Part shown: piece after piece, positions 24,257 through 33,087 of the stretch | Numbering within the stretch: position 1 is the stretch's first letter | Layout: each line of letters opens with the position of its first letter | Source of the DNA: CAZLIC01 sp964559535 | GTDB lineage: Bacteria > Pseudomonadota > Alphaproteobacteria > Rhodobacterales > Rhodobacteraceae | Direction: 5' to 3' | NCBI GenBank assembly: GCA_964559535.1 | Contig: CAZLIC010000037.1 | Span: 1 to 36,967, forward strand | DNA: 36,967 bases | Notes under the pieces: generated by a model | Databases searched by the model: none | Seen by the model: the letters and a program-made list of their open reading frames with translations, nothing else | What the model was told of the DNA's origin: nothing | Made by a program: the position numbers and the translations under genes

Positions 24257-25652
24257 GTCCGACACCCCTGTTGCCGCCAACACCATGTGGGGCGGTCGAT
24301 TTGCCTCCGGGCCGGATGCGATCATGACCGCGATCAACGCCTCGATCGGGTTCGACCGGCGGCTCGCGGCCCAGGACATTGCGGGCAGCCGGGCCCATGC
24401 CGCCATGCTGGCGGCAACGGGCATCCTGAGCGATAGCGATGCGCAGGCGATACGGGAAGGGCTGCTCACCGTCTTGTCAGAGATCGAAGGCGGTTCTTTC
24501 CGGTTTCGCGTGGAACTGGAGGACATCCACCTGAATGTAGAGTCCAGGCTGACCGAGATCGTCGGCGAGGCGGGCAAGCGGCTGCATACCGGGCGGTCGC
24601 GCAACGATCAGGTGGCGGTGGATTTCCGGCTGTGGGTGCGCGACCAGTGCGATGCCGCCATCGGGGGCCTGACGGCGCTGATGCGGGCCTTCGTGGCGCA
24701 GGCGGAACAGGGGGCCGACTGGGTGATGCCGGGCTTCACCCATCTGCAGGTGGCGCAGCCGGTGACCTGGGGGCATCACATGCTGGCCTATGTCGAGATG
24801 CTGGCGCGCGACCGGTCGCGGTTCCGGGATGCCCGCGCGCGGATGAACGAATGCCCGCTGGGGGCGGCGGCGCTGGCGGGAACCTCGTTCCCCATCGACC
24901 GAGGGATGACGGCGGCGGCGCTGGGGTTTGACCGGCCGACGGCCAATTCCCTGGATTCGGTGGCGGACAGGGATTTTGCGCTGGAGTTCCTGTCGGCTGC
25001 GGCCATTTGCGCGATGCATCTGTCTCGGTTCGCCGAGGAGCTGGTGATCTGGTCGTCCGCCCAGTTCCGCTTCGTGCGGCTGAGTGACCGCTGGACCACG
25101 GGGTCGTCGATCATGCCGCAGAAGAAGAACCCCGATGCGGCGGAACTGCTGCGGGCCAAGCTGGGGCGCATCCTGGGCGCCACAGTGGCGCTTTTCACGG
25201 TGATGAAGGGGCTGGCGCTGACCTATTCCAAGGACATGCAGGAGGACAAGGAACAGGTGTTCGACGCCGCCGACACGCTGATGCTGGCCTTGGCGGCGAT
25301 GGAGGGAATGGTGCGCGACATGGCGGCGAACCGCCCCGCCCTGGCCGCTGCCGCCGCGTCGGGGTTTTCCACGGCAACCGATCTGGCCGACTGGCTGGTG
25401 CGCCGCCTTGGCCTGCCGTTCCGCGAGGCGCATCACGTGACCGGCCGTCTGGTGGCGCGGGCCGAGGCCAGGGGCTGCGACCTGCCCGACTTGACACTGC
25501 CCGAAATGCAGGCCGAACATCCGGGCATCACGGTCGATGTGTTTGCCGTGCTGGGGGTGGAGAATTCGGTGGCCAGCCGCACCTCCTATGGCGGCACCGC
25601 GCCGGTGCGCGTGCGCGAGCAGGTGGCGCGGTGGAAAGAGGTGCTGGGATGA
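24255..25652 (+). CDS. argH: Argininosuccinate lyase
   Basis: This 465-residue cytoplasmic enzyme cleaves argininosuccinate to arginine and fumarate, the last step of arginine synthesis. WGGRFASGPDAIM near the N-terminus, HLNVESRL, TGRSRNDQVAVDFRLW and the fumarase-superfamily signature GSSIMPQKKNPD (about residues 280-291, with the catalytic serine) are all present, and the length is normal. The ATG at 24255 overlaps the divergent tlpA-like start codon, so its promoter must lie within that gene. The ribosome site is weak. It is followed by two lipoprotein genes and a DUF2834 gene in an overlapping run. Confidence 0.97.
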   Translation: MSDTPVAANTMWGGRFASGPDAIMTAINASIGFDRRLAAQDIAGSRAHAAMLAATGILSDSDAQAIREGLLTVLSEIEGGSFRFRVELEDIHLNVESRLTEIVGEAGKRLHTGRSRNDQVAVDFRLWVRDQCDAAIGGLTALMRAFVAQAEQGADWVMPGFTHLQVAQPVTWGHHMLAYVEMLARDRSRFRDARARMNECPLGAAALAGTSFPIDRGMTAAALGFDRPTANSLDSVADRDFALEFLSAAAICAMHLSRFAEELVIWSSAQFRFVRLSDRWTTGSSIMPQKKNPDAAELLRAKLGRILGATVALFTVMKGLALTYSKDMQEDKEQVFDAADTLMLALAAMEGMVRDMAANRPALAAAAASGFSTATDLADWLVRRLGLPFREAHHVTGRLVARAEARGCDLPDLTLPEMQAEHPGITVDVFAVLGVENSVASRTSYGGTAPVRVREQVARWKEVLG

Positions 25653-25807
25653 CAAGGCTGCTTCCGCTGGTTCTGCTGCTTGCCGCCTGCAGCGACCCGC
25701 GTGCGGGGATCGGCATCGGCATCGGCCCGAACGGCGTTTCGGTGAACCCGGTGATTTCGGGCAATGTGGGCGGGGTGGGCGTGTCGGTTTCGCCTGCCAT
25801 CAGGTAA
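25649..25807 (+). CDS. Small lipoprotein, 52 residues
   Basis: The ATG overlaps the argH stop as ATGA. The product has a basic start (MTR), a leucine-rich core and a lipobox LLLAAC with the lipidated Cys at residue 14. The mature part is a Gly/Val-rich low-complexity segment (IGIGIGPNGVSV, then GNVGGVGVSVSP) of about 38 residues. No domain is recognised. Translational coupling to argH and a second tiny lipoprotein downstream support a real gene. Confidence 0.72.
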   Translation: MTRLLPLVLLLAACSDPRAGIGIGIGPNGVSVNPVISGNVGGVGVSVSPAIR

Positions 25808-25817
25808 GGAGAATTCC

Positions 25818-25958
25818 ATGCGTATCGCGCTTCTGTCGCTTGTCTTTCTGGCCGCCTGCGGGGCCGATGGCCCGCCCGAGCCGCCGGCCGCGAAGGCGCC
25901 GACCAGCGGTATCACGATCACCGGCGATGCCCGGGTCGGCGTGGAGATCAGGAACTGA
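25818..25958 (+). CDS. Second small lipoprotein, 46 residues
   Basis: A good AAGGAG ribosome site lies 7 bases before ATG 25818. The signal MRIALLSLVFLAAC ends in a lipobox with Cys14. The mature peptide has a Pro/Ala stretch (GPPEPPAAKAP) and then GITITGDARVGVEIRN, whose alternating Gly/Val pattern resembles that of the preceding lipoprotein, so the two may be ancient duplicates. The stop overlaps the next start (TGATG). Function is unknown; the outer membrane or periplasm is the likely location. Confidence 0.75.
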   Translation: MRIALLSLVFLAACGADGPPEPPAAKAPTSGITITGDARVGVEIRN

Positions 25959-26272
25959 TGCCTTTGCGCATCGTCTGGCTGCTGCTGGCGGTCTGGGGGG
26001 CGGTGCATCCGATGGTCTGGTTCGTCCGCTACATGCAGGAAACCGGCACCGGCCTGCCCGGCCTGATCGACGCCTGGTACGTCAACGCCTCGACCACCGG
26101 GCTGACCTGGGACCTGACGATTGCCGCCGTGGCGCTGACCGTCTGGGTGCTGGCCGAGGTGTGGCAGCGGCGGGACTGGCTCTTGTTGCTGGTGATCCCC
26201 GCCACTTTCTGCATCGGTGTCAGCTGCGGGCTGCCGCTGATGCTGTTCCTGCGGGGGCGGCAGAGCGCATGA
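25958..26272 (+). CDS. DUF2834 small membrane protein
   Basis: This 104-residue protein has three hydrophobic helices: about 5-22 (IVWLLLAVWGAVHPMVW), 50-68 and 73-98. The conserved Trp/Gly/Pro pattern and the ending CGLPLMLFLR are typical of DUF2834. No biochemical role is known for the family. It is the last gene of the argH-lipoprotein-lipoprotein run, coupled by a TGATG overlap. A 134-bp gap with a strong hairpin separates it from lysA. Confidence 0.85.
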   Translation: MPLRIVWLLLAVWGAVHPMVWFVRYMQETGTGLPGLIDAWYVNASTTGLTWDLTIAAVALTVWVLAEVWQRRDWLLLLVIPATFCIGVSCGLPLMLFLRGRQSA

Positions 26273-26311
26273 CCCCTTGCGTCCTCATCTTTGCCAAAAT
26301 ACCCCACGGGG

Positions 26312-26354
26312 GCAGCCGGTGGTTTCGCCATCGGTTCTAGAAACCACTGGCTGC
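26312..26354 (+). terminator. Long hairpin between the DUF2834 gene and lysA
   Basis: The arms GCAGCCGGTGGTTTC (26312-26326) and GAAACCACTGGCTGC (26340-26354) pair over 15 bases with a single G-U, around a 13-base loop. No U tract follows. ACCCC at 26301-26305 and at 26365-26369 can each pair with GGGGT at 26355-26359, so the flanks have two exclusive folds. The best reading is a terminator or attenuator-like element of an intergenic repeat type. A TTTGCCAAAATACCCC motif precedes it. Confidence 0.5.
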
Positions 26355-26406
26355 GGGGTGTGAAACCCCCGGCGCTTGCCGCCAGCCTGGCGGGTTGGGA
26401 TCGCAG

Positions 26407-27672
26407 ATGGACCACTTCCTCTACCGCAACGGCACTCTTCACGCCGAAGACGTGCCGCTGGCCGAGATCGCGGCGGCGGTGGGCACGCCGGTCTATGTGT
26501 ATTCCACGGCCACGCTGGCCCGGCACTACCGCCTGTTCACCGAGGCGCTGTCGCCCCTGCCGCATATGGTGTGCTTTGCGGTGAAGGCGCTGTCGAACGT
26601 GGTGGTGCTGAAGGTGCTGGGTGATCTGGGTGCCGGGATGGATGTGGTGTCCATCGGCGAATATGCGCGGGCCAGGGCGGCGGGGGTGCCGGGAAATCGC
26701 ATCGTCTTTTCCGGCGTCGGCAAGACGCGCGAGGAGATGCGCGTGGCGCTGGAGGGCGGCATCCGGCAGTTCAACGTGGAATCCGAGCCCGAGTTGAAGG
26801 CGCTGTCCGAGGTGGCGGCACAGGTGGGTGCCGTGGCCCCGATTGCGCTGCGGGTGAACCCGGATGTGGATGCCAAGACGCACGAGAAGATTGCGACTGG
26901 AAAGAAAGAGAACAAGTTCGGCATCCCGATTGCCCGGGCGCGCGAGGTCTATGCCATGGCCGCCGGGTTGCCGGGGCTGCGGGTGGTGGGGGTCGACGTG
27001 CACATCGGCTCGCAGCTGACCGACCTTGAGCCGTTCGAGATGGCCTATCGAAAGGTGGCCGAATTGACGGGCGTGCTGCGGGCCGACGGGCATGTGATCG
27101 AGCGGCTGGACCTCGGCGGCGGATTGGGCATTCCCTACACGCGGTCGAACGAGGCGCCACCCTTGCCCTCGGACTATGGCGCGATGGTCAAGCGGACGGT
27201 CGGGCATCTGGGCTGCGAGATCGAGATCGAGCCGGGGCGGCTGATCGCGGGGAATTCGGGCATCCTTGTGTCCCGCGTGATCTGGGTGAAGGAAGGCGAA
27301 GGGCGGGACTTTCTTATCCTGGACGCCGCGATGAATGACCTTGTGCGTCCGTCGATGTACGGCGCGCACCACGACATCGTGCCGGTCACGGAACCCGCGG
27401 CCGCCATGGCGCAGCAGGCGTTCGACGTGGTGGGGCCGGTGTGCGAGACGGGCGACACTTTCGCCAAGGGGCGGCACATGCCCCCGGTGCAGGAGGGTGA
27501 TCTGGTCGCCTTCCGGTCGGCGGGGGCCTACGGCGCCGTGATGGCGTCGGAATACAACACCCGGCCGCTGGTGCCCGAAGTTCTGGTGAATGGCGATCAA
27601 TTCGCTGTCATACGGGCCCGGCCGACGCTTGAGGAAATCCTTGCACGCGATACACTTCCACCGTGGATGTGA
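26407..27672 (+). CDS. lysA: Diaminopimelate decarboxylase
   Basis: This 421-residue PLP enzyme makes L-lysine from meso-diaminopimelate. The PLP lysine is Lys60 in CFAVKALSN; HIGSQL, LDLGGGLGIPY, EPGRLIAGNSG, CETGD and the C-terminal YNTRPLVPEV are the expected PLP and substrate motifs. ATG at 26407 gives the family's standard start (MDHFLYRNG); a TTG four codons upstream is less likely. It may be read from argH through the hairpin region or from its own weak promoter in the 134-bp gap. Confidence 0.97.
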   Translation: MDHFLYRNGTLHAEDVPLAEIAAAVGTPVYVYSTATLARHYRLFTEALSPLPHMVCFAVKALSNVVVLKVLGDLGAGMDVVSIGEYARARAAGVPGNRIVFSGVGKTREEMRVALEGGIRQFNVESEPELKALSEVAAQVGAVAPIALRVNPDVDAKTHEKIATGKKENKFGIPIARAREVYAMAAGLPGLRVVGVDVHIGSQLTDLEPFEMAYRKVAELTGVLRADGHVIERLDLGGGLGIPYTRSNEAPPLPSDYGAMVKRTVGHLGCEIEIEPGRLIAGNSGILVSRVIWVKEGEGRDFLILDAAMNDLVRPSMYGAHHDIVPVTEPAAAMAQQAFDVVGPVCETGDTFAKGRHMPPVQEGDLVAFRSAGAYGAVMASEYNTRPLVPEVLVNGDQFAVIRARPTLEEILARDTLPPWM

Positions 27673-27715
27673 TCGTGCCTGATGCGCGGCGCCGTCCCGT
27701 GGCGGAAGGATGGGC

Positions 27716-30259
27716 ATGACCGACAGCCTGAACCGCAGCACGCTGGAACGCCTGCGCCTGCCCATCACGGCGACGCATGCCGGGCTTTGGGCTGAACGCA
27801 TTTCCCGCGCCTTCTGGCCGTTGTGGAGCGTTGTGCTGCTGGTTTTGGCAGCGCTCGGGTTTGACGCGCACCAGACCTTGCCGGTCGAAGCGGTGTGGAT
27901 TGGCGCGATTGCTGTCGCGGCAGCCTTGCTGTGGACCGGGATTTCCGGCTTCCGCAGCTTCCGTGCGCCCACCCGGGTCGAGGCGATGGCGCGGCTGGAT
28001 GCCTCGCTGCCCGGGCGGCCGCTGTCGGCGCTGGCCGACACGCAGGCGATCGGCGGCAACGATCCGGCTTCGGCTGCCGTCTGGGCGGCGCACCGGCAGC
28101 GGATGGCGGCGCGGGCGGCGCAGGCGAAACCCGTGGCGCCCGACCTGCGGCTGGCACGGCGCGATGTGTTCGGGTTGCGTTACGTGGCGCTGACGGCGGT
28201 GGTGATGGCCGCGCTGTTCGGCAGCTTCTGGCGGGTGGCCACGGTGACGGGGCTGGTGCCGGGGGCGGCAGATGCGCTGCAGGCGGGCCCCGCATGGGAA
28301 GGCTGGGTGCAGCCGCCCGCCTATACCGGCAAGCCCACGGTCTATCTGAACGACGTGGAGGCCGGCGAGTTTGCCGTGCCGGTGGGCAGCCGGGTGCAGG
28401 TGCGCCTGTACGGCGACCTTGGCGACCTCACGCTGGCGGAAACCGTGTCGGGCCGCCCCGGCACCGACCTGCCCCCGGCCTCGGACCCTGCGCAGAAGTT
28501 CACCATTGCGCAGTCGGGCCAGATCGAGATCAAGGGTGCGCGGGGGCGGTTGTGGCAGGTGATCGCCACGCCCGACGCGGCGCCGAAGGTGGCAGCGAAG
28601 GGCGAGGTCACGCGCGAACAGGACGGGCGGATGCGGCTGCCGTTCGAAGCTTCGGACGACTATGGCGTGACGGGCGGGCAGGCCACCATCACGCTGGACC
28701 TTGCGGCGGTGGACCGCCGCTATGGCCTGGCCATCGACCCCGAGCCGCGCGAAGCATTGGTGCTGACGTTGCCCATGCCCATCCGTGGCGACCGCGCCAA
28801 GTTCGAAGAGGCGCTGGTTGACGATGTGTCGCAGCATGCGTTTGCCAACCTGCCGGTGCAGGTGCGGCTGCAGGCCACCGATGCCGCGGGGCAGGCGGGC
28901 GACGCGCCGCCCTTGTCGATTGTGCTGCCGGGCAAGCGGTTCTTCGACCCGCTGGCCGCCGCCGTCATTGAAATGCGCCGTGACCTGTTGTGGAACCGCG
29001 CGAACGGGCCGCGGGCGGACCAGATTTTCAAGGCGGTGACGCACCTGCCGGACGATCTGATCCGCAACGAGAAGGCCTGGCTGAAGCTGAAGGTGCTGTT
29101 GCGCCGCTTCGACGCCGAGGCCGCCAGCCTGACGCCCGAACGGCGTGACGAGATTGCGCAGGAACTGTGGGACATCGCCTTGATGTTCGAGGAAGGCGAC
29201 CTGGCCAGCGCTGCCGAACGGCTGCGCCGCGCGCAGGACCGGCTGGACGAGGCCATCCGCAACGGCGCCGACCCTTCGGAAATCGAAGAGCTGATGCGCG
29301 AATACCGCGAGGCGCTGAACGAATACATGCAGGAGCTGGCCGAGCAGGCCGAACGGCGCGACGACGGCGTTGACGAACCCAACAGCGGAGACCGCCAGGA
29401 AGGCATGCGCCTGGGGCAGGACCAGCTGCAGCAGATGATGGACGAACTGCAGAAGCTGATGGAAGAGGGCCGCATGGCCGAGGCTGCTGAGCTGATGGAG
29501 CGGATGCGGCAGATGATGGAGAACATGCGGGTCGAGATCGACCCGAACGCGCCGGGCCAGCCGGGGCAGGGCAACCAGGCAATGCGCGACCTGGGTCAGA
29601 CCCTGCGCGACCAGCAGGGCCTGTCGGATGACGCCTTCCGCCAGTTGCAGGAAGGCCAGCCGGGCGAGGGCCAGCAGGACCAGCCGGGCCAGGGCCAGGA
29701 CGGCCAGCAGGGGCAGAACGACCAGCCGGGTCAGGGCAATGACGGTCAGGGGCAGGGCAGCCTGCAGGACCGCCAGCGCGAACTGCGCAACCGGCTGGGC
29801 CAGCTGAACGAGGGTGACCTGCCCGGCGACGGGTCTGAACTGGGCGAGGAGGGCCGCCGCCTGCTGGAGGATTCGCGCCGCGCGATGGAAGGGGCCGAGC
29901 GCGCATTGCGGGACGGCGACCTGCCCGGCGCGCTGGACCGGCAGGCCGAGGCGATGGAGGCCCTGCGCGAAGGCATCCGCCGCTTTGGCGAGGCGATGGC
30001 CGAAGAGCAGCAGCAGCAGAACAACGGCACGGCGCAGGGTGAGGCCTTCGGCAACGCCGACCCGCGCGGCGCGCGCGACCCGCTGGGCCGAGAGCCGGGC
30101 GAGGGCGCACGCATCGGGTCGGATCGCAACATGCTGCAGGGCGACGACGTGTATCGCCGCGCCGAGGAACTGCTGGACGAAATCCGGCGGCGCCAGGCCG
30201 AACTGGCGCGCCCCGATGCCGAGCGCGACTATCTGAAACGGCTGCTAGAGCTGTTCTGA
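27716..30259 (+). CDS. TIGR02302/DUF4175-family large membrane protein
   Basis: This 847-residue protein is typical of alphaproteobacteria. Three membrane helices lie near the N-terminus (about 37-52, 59-78, 156-174). A periplasmic beta-rich region at about 200-390 includes PPAYTGKPTVYLN. Then comes a long charged helical region (about 430-640) with repeated EELMREYREALNEYMQELAEQ-type coiled coils and MM-rich segments, a Gln/Gly-rich low-complexity stretch (about 645-682, QPGQGQDGQQGQ), and a helical C-terminus. ATG at 27716 is preferred because AAGGA lies 5 bases upstream; ATG 27710 is an alternative. Function is unknown; an envelope scaffolding role is a guess. Confidence 0.88.
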   Translation: MTDSLNRSTLERLRLPITATHAGLWAERISRAFWPLWSVVLLVLAALGFDAHQTLPVEAVWIGAIAVAAALLWTGISGFRSFRAPTRVEAMARLDASLPGRPLSALADTQAIGGNDPASAAVWAAHRQRMAARAAQAKPVAPDLRLARRDVFGLRYVALTAVVMAALFGSFWRVATVTGLVPGAADALQAGPAWEGWVQPPAYTGKPTVYLNDVEAGEFAVPVGSRVQVRLYGDLGDLTLAETVSGRPGTDLPPASDPAQKFTIAQSGQIEIKGARGRLWQVIATPDAAPKVAAKGEVTREQDGRMRLPFEASDDYGVTGGQATITLDLAAVDRRYGLAIDPEPREALVLTLPMPIRGDRAKFEEALVDDVSQHAFANLPVQVRLQATDAAGQAGDAPPLSIVLPGKRFFDPLAAAVIEMRRDLLWNRANGPRADQIFKAVTHLPDDLIRNEKAWLKLKVLLRRFDAEAASLTPERRDEIAQELWDIALMFEEGDLASAAERLRRAQDRLDEAIRNGADPSEIEELMREYREALNEYMQELAEQAERRDDGVDEPNSGDRQEGMRLGQDQLQQMMDELQKLMEEGRMAEAAELMERMRQMMENMRVEIDPNAPGQPGQGNQAMRDLGQTLRDQQGLSDDAFRQLQEGQPGEGQQDQPGQGQDGQQGQNDQPGQGNDGQGQGSLQDRQRELRNRLGQLNEGDLPGDGSELGEEGRRLLEDSRRAMEGAERALRDGDLPGALDRQAEAMEALREGIRRFGEAMAEEQQQQNNGTAQGEAFGNADPRGARDPLGREPGEGARIGSDRNMLQGDDVYRRAEELLDEIRRRQAELARPDAERDYLKRLLELF

Positions 30260-30353
30260 TCCGGCCCGACACCCGGCATTTTGCTGGGCGCCCGGTCGCA
30301 CTGCGCCAGCAACCGGCGCAAGGCTGCGTTCACGACGCGCGGCGAACGCGCGG

Positions 30354-31367
30354 TCAGCCCTGCGGCTCGGCGCCCTGGCCGCTTAGGCCCTGAAGGGCTC
30401 CGGTGGCCTTTTGCAATGCCGAATCCAGCCACAGGCGGGCGGCGTCCACGCCCGCCACATAGGCGTCCAGCGCGCCGCTGGCCTGCGGGACCAACGCGGC
30501 AAGGCGCGGAGCAAAGGCATAGGCCAGCGCCAGCAGGACGGCCAGCAGGATCACCGACAGAAACCCTGCACCAAATCCCTTGCGCCGCTCGGCGGCCTCG
30601 CGGAAGGCGGGCACATCTTCGCCGCCGCGCTGGTCGGCACCGGGACGGAGGGTCGAGTTGATTTCCTCGATGTCGGGCAGAAGCGCGCGGCGCGACGGCG
30701 GCCTTGTGCGCGGCGGTTCCGGCTCGTGCTCATGCTCTGGCCTGGCACTGCGGTCGGACACCGACAGGTCGGAAAAACTGTTCTCCACTGGTTTGGCGGC
30801 AGGCCGCCGCGATGTGTCCTGCAGGCCAAGGTCGGGTTGCACGTGCATCGAACGCTCGGCCTCGGCCCGGCGTTCGGCGGCTTCCCGCGCGGCCTCTTCC
30901 CGAAGGATGGCCATCAGGTTGTCATCCAGCGACCGCCGGGACAGCGGCGCGCCAGCAGGTGCGGCCGCGGCTGACACGGTTTCCGGCTCTGCCTCGGGTT
31001 CGGGCACAGCGTCAGGCAGGGCCGGGACAGGCGGCAACGCGTCTGCCACTGGTTCGGGGCGCGTTTCCTGGGCGGGGGCCGCCGTTGCTGCGGGTGTTGG
31101 GGCGGCAGGGGCGGCAGGCGCAGTCGGCGGGGCCTCCTGATGCGGGCGGGGCGGCGCGGGCACGGCAGGGGGTTGTTCTGGCGTGGGCGCGGCGGGCTTC
31201 GGCTGAGGTTTTGCTGCCGCGACCTGGCGTGTCGCGGGACGCCCCCGTGCCGGAAGCTGAAACCACGTGTGCCCACAGTTCGAGCACTGCACATCACGGC
31301 CTGCCGCGGGAATCGCCGCGTCGTCGACTTCGTACTGTGCATCGCAGTTGGGGCAACCCAATCGCAT
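30354..31367 (-). CDS. MJ0042-type zinc-ribbon membrane protein
   Basis: This 337-residue protein starts with a zinc ribbon whose ligands are Cys5, Cys8, Cys28 and Cys31 (MRLGCPNCDAQYEVDD...VQCSNCGHTWFQ). A long Pro/Ala/Glu-rich disordered linker follows (about 40-150), then a charged middle region and a single membrane helix near residues 268-286 (FLSVILLAVLLALAYAF). ATG at 31367 is chosen because the ribbon begins there and AGGTGGG lies 8 bases upstream. It is divergent from ftsE, a pairing I associate with Rhodobacterales. The cytoplasmic ribbon may bind nucleic acid or protein; its role is unknown. The 94-bp gap to the converging TIGR02302 gene holds an imperfect eight-pair hairpin and nothing else I can support. 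Confidence 0.88.
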   Translation of the reverse strand: MRLGCPNCDAQYEVDDAAIPAAGRDVQCSNCGHTWFQLPARGRPATRQVAAAKPQPKPAAPTPEQPPAVPAPPRPHQEAPPTAPAAPAAPTPAATAAPAQETRPEPVADALPPVPALPDAVPEPEAEPETVSAAAAPAGAPLSRRSLDDNLMAILREEAAREAAERRAEAERSMHVQPDLGLQDTSRRPAAKPVENSFSDLSVSDRSARPEHEHEPEPPRTRPPSRRALLPDIEEINSTLRPGADQRGGEDVPAFREAAERRKGFGAGFLSVILLAVLLALAYAFAPRLAALVPQASGALDAYVAGVDAARLWLDSALQKATGALQGLSGQGAEPQG

Positions 31368-31403
31368 CGAAGTACCCACCTGCATCCCGACGCCTTTGTG
31401 CAT

Positions 31404-31432
31404 GTTGTAACAACCCCTTTCGGCAACTCCAA
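31404..31432 (-). promoter_or_regulatory. Likely promoter of the zinc-ribbon gene with an overlapping palindrome
   Basis: On the minus strand TTGGAG (plus 31427-31432) and TACAAC (plus 31404-31409) have a 17-base spacer. The -10 box lies within a palindrome GTTGTaACAAC (31404-31414), which could bind a repressor. The predicted transcript has a leader of about 30 bases. The remaining gap to ftsE (31433-31525) contains no convincing ftsE promoter. Confidence 0.4.
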
Positions 31433-31525
31433 GGGTTTGTGGCCCAAAGAATTCCCCCGCGATTGCAACTGGCCGCGGATTCCGGCAAACCTGCCAACGT
31501 TCCGGTCGTTTGGGGCCCCCCGCGC

Positions 31526-32197
31526 GTGATAGCCTTCGACAACGTCGCCTACAGCTATGGCGGGGGTGAACTCCTGTCCGAGGTCAGCGTGAAGCTGGCC
31601 CCTGGGTCTTTTCATTTCCTGACAGGGCCTTCCGGGGCGGGGAAGTCGACCCTGCTGAAGCTGGCCTATGCCGAGCTTCTGCCCACTGCGGGCCGCGTCA
31701 CGCTGTTTGACCGCGAGGTGCGCGGGCTGTCGCGCGACGACATCGCGCGCACGCGCCGGCGCATCGGTGTGGTGCATCAGGACTGCCAGTTCCTGGATCA
31801 TCTGCCCTTGGCGGCCAATGTGGCGCTGCCCTTGCAGGTGGCCGGGCGCGAAACGCCGATGCAGGATCTGCGCGACCTCTTGTCCTGGGTCGGGCTGGCC
31901 GATCTGGCCGACCAGCGGCCGCCGCAGCTTTCGGGTGGCGAACGCCAGCGGGCGGCGCTGGCGCGGGCCGTCATCATGGGGCCCGACGTGATTCTGGCCG
32001 ACGAACCCACGGGCAACGTGGACTGGGAGATGTCCTTGCGCCTCTTGTCGCTGCTGGTCGAGTTGAACCGGATGGGCAAGGCGGTGCTGATCGCCACGCA
32101 TGACATGAACCTGATCCGGCAGGCAAAAACCCAGGTGGCCGCGCGTGTGCTGCGAATCGTCAACCGCCGCGTGCAACTGGCGGGGGCCGACCTGTGA
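31526..32197 (+). CDS. ftsE: Cell division ATP-binding protein FtsE
   Basis: This 223-residue ABC ATPase works with FtsX at the septum to activate peptidoglycan hydrolases. Walker A is GPSGAGKS at residues 34-41, the Q-loop Gln85, the signature LSGGE at 135-139, Walker B ILADEPTGN with Asp159/Glu160, and the switch His192. GTG at 31526 is the only start consistent with the family N-terminus (MIAFDNVAYSYGG); its ribosome site is weak. The end overlaps ftsX by GTGA. Confidence 0.95.
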   Translation: MIAFDNVAYSYGGGELLSEVSVKLAPGSFHFLTGPSGAGKSTLLKLAYAELLPTAGRVTLFDREVRGLSRDDIARTRRRIGVVHQDCQFLDHLPLAANVALPLQVAGRETPMQDLRDLLSWVGLADLADQRPPQLSGGERQRAALARAVIMGPDVILADEPTGNVDWEMSLRLLSLLVELNRMGKAVLIATHDMNLIRQAKTQVAARVLRIVNRRVQLAGADL

Positions 32198-33087
32198 GCC
32201 TGTGGCCCAAACCCAGGGGCCGCGATGTGCAGGCCGACCGGGTGGTGCCGCCCACCGGACCCACGGCCTGGCTGACCGGGTTTACCGCGGCAGCCATGGC
32301 CTTTCTGGCCGTGTTCGCGCTGGCCCTGTCGCTGGCGGCGGGGCGTTTGGCTGACCGCTGGGGAGATTCGCTGACGCGCAGTGCCACGGTGCGCATCTCG
32401 GCGCCGCCCGATCAGGCAGAGGCGCAGGTGTCCATCGTGGAAGACATCCTGAAGGCCACGCCGGGCGTGGCCGGGGCGCGTGCGCTGACCGACGACGAAA
32501 CGCGCAAGCTGCTTGAGCCTTGGTTCGGCCCCGACCTGCCGCTGGACGCGCTGCCCTTGCCGCGGTTGGTCGAGATTGCCGAGACCGGGGCGGGCTTCGA
32601 TGCCGAAGGGCTGCGCCTGCGCTTTCAGGCCGAGGCGCCGGGGGCGGTGCTGGACGACCACACCCGCTGGCGCCGCCCGCTGGCCGTGGCGGCGGGACGT
32701 CTGCGCCTGCTGGGCACGCTGTCGCTGGCGCTGATCGGGGCATCGCTGGCCACAATGGTGACGCTGGCCGCAGGCGCCGCCCTGGCGGCGAATGCGCAGG
32801 TGATCCGCGTGCTGCGGCTGGTGGGGGCACAGGATTCCTACATTGCGCGCGCCTTCGTGCGGCGGTTCACGCTGCGGGCGTTCTGGGGCGCGCTGGTGGG
32901 CGCGGTGCTGGGCACGCTGGGCGTGGCGCTGCTGCCGCGGGCCGACACGGCCGGCGGGTTCCTGACCGGGTTGGGCTTCACCGGGTTGTGGTGGCTGTTG
33001 CCCTTGGCGCTGCCAGCCGTGGCGGCCGTGGTGGCCTTCCTTGCCACACGCGTTGCCGCTTTTGCCAAGCTGCGGGAACTGACATGA
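32194..33087 (+). CDS. ftsX: Cell division protein FtsX
   Basis: This 297-residue membrane partner of FtsE has a first helix at about residues 29-50 (GFTAAAMAFLAVFALALSLAA), a periplasmic domain at about 51-165, and three C-terminal helices (about 170-200, 225-250, 262-290), with the FtsX/MacB-type segment VIRVLRLVGAQDSYIARAFVRRF between. It starts with GTG inside the ftsE stop region and its stop overlaps the plsC start. Conservation is low, as is usual for FtsX, but the context is decisive. Confidence 0.92.
   Translation: MSLWPKPRGRDVQADRVVPPTGPTAWLTGFTAAAMAFLAVFALALSLAAGRLADRWGDSLTRSATVRISAPPDQAEAQVSIVEDILKATPGVAGARALTDDETRKLLEPWFGPDLPLDALPLPRLVEIAETGAGFDAEGLRLRFQAEAPGAVLDDHTRWRRPLAVAAGRLRLLGTLSLALIGASLATMVTLAAGAALAANAQVIRVLRLVGAQDSYIARAFVRRFTLRAFWGALVGAVLGTLGVALLPRADTAGGFLTGLGFTGLWWLLPLALPAVAAVVAFLATRVAAFAKLRELT

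Noticed and set aside
26273..26406. Lysine riboswitch upstream of lysA
   Set aside because: The gap is too short for the five-helix lysine aptamer and I see only one long hairpin plus short competing stems.
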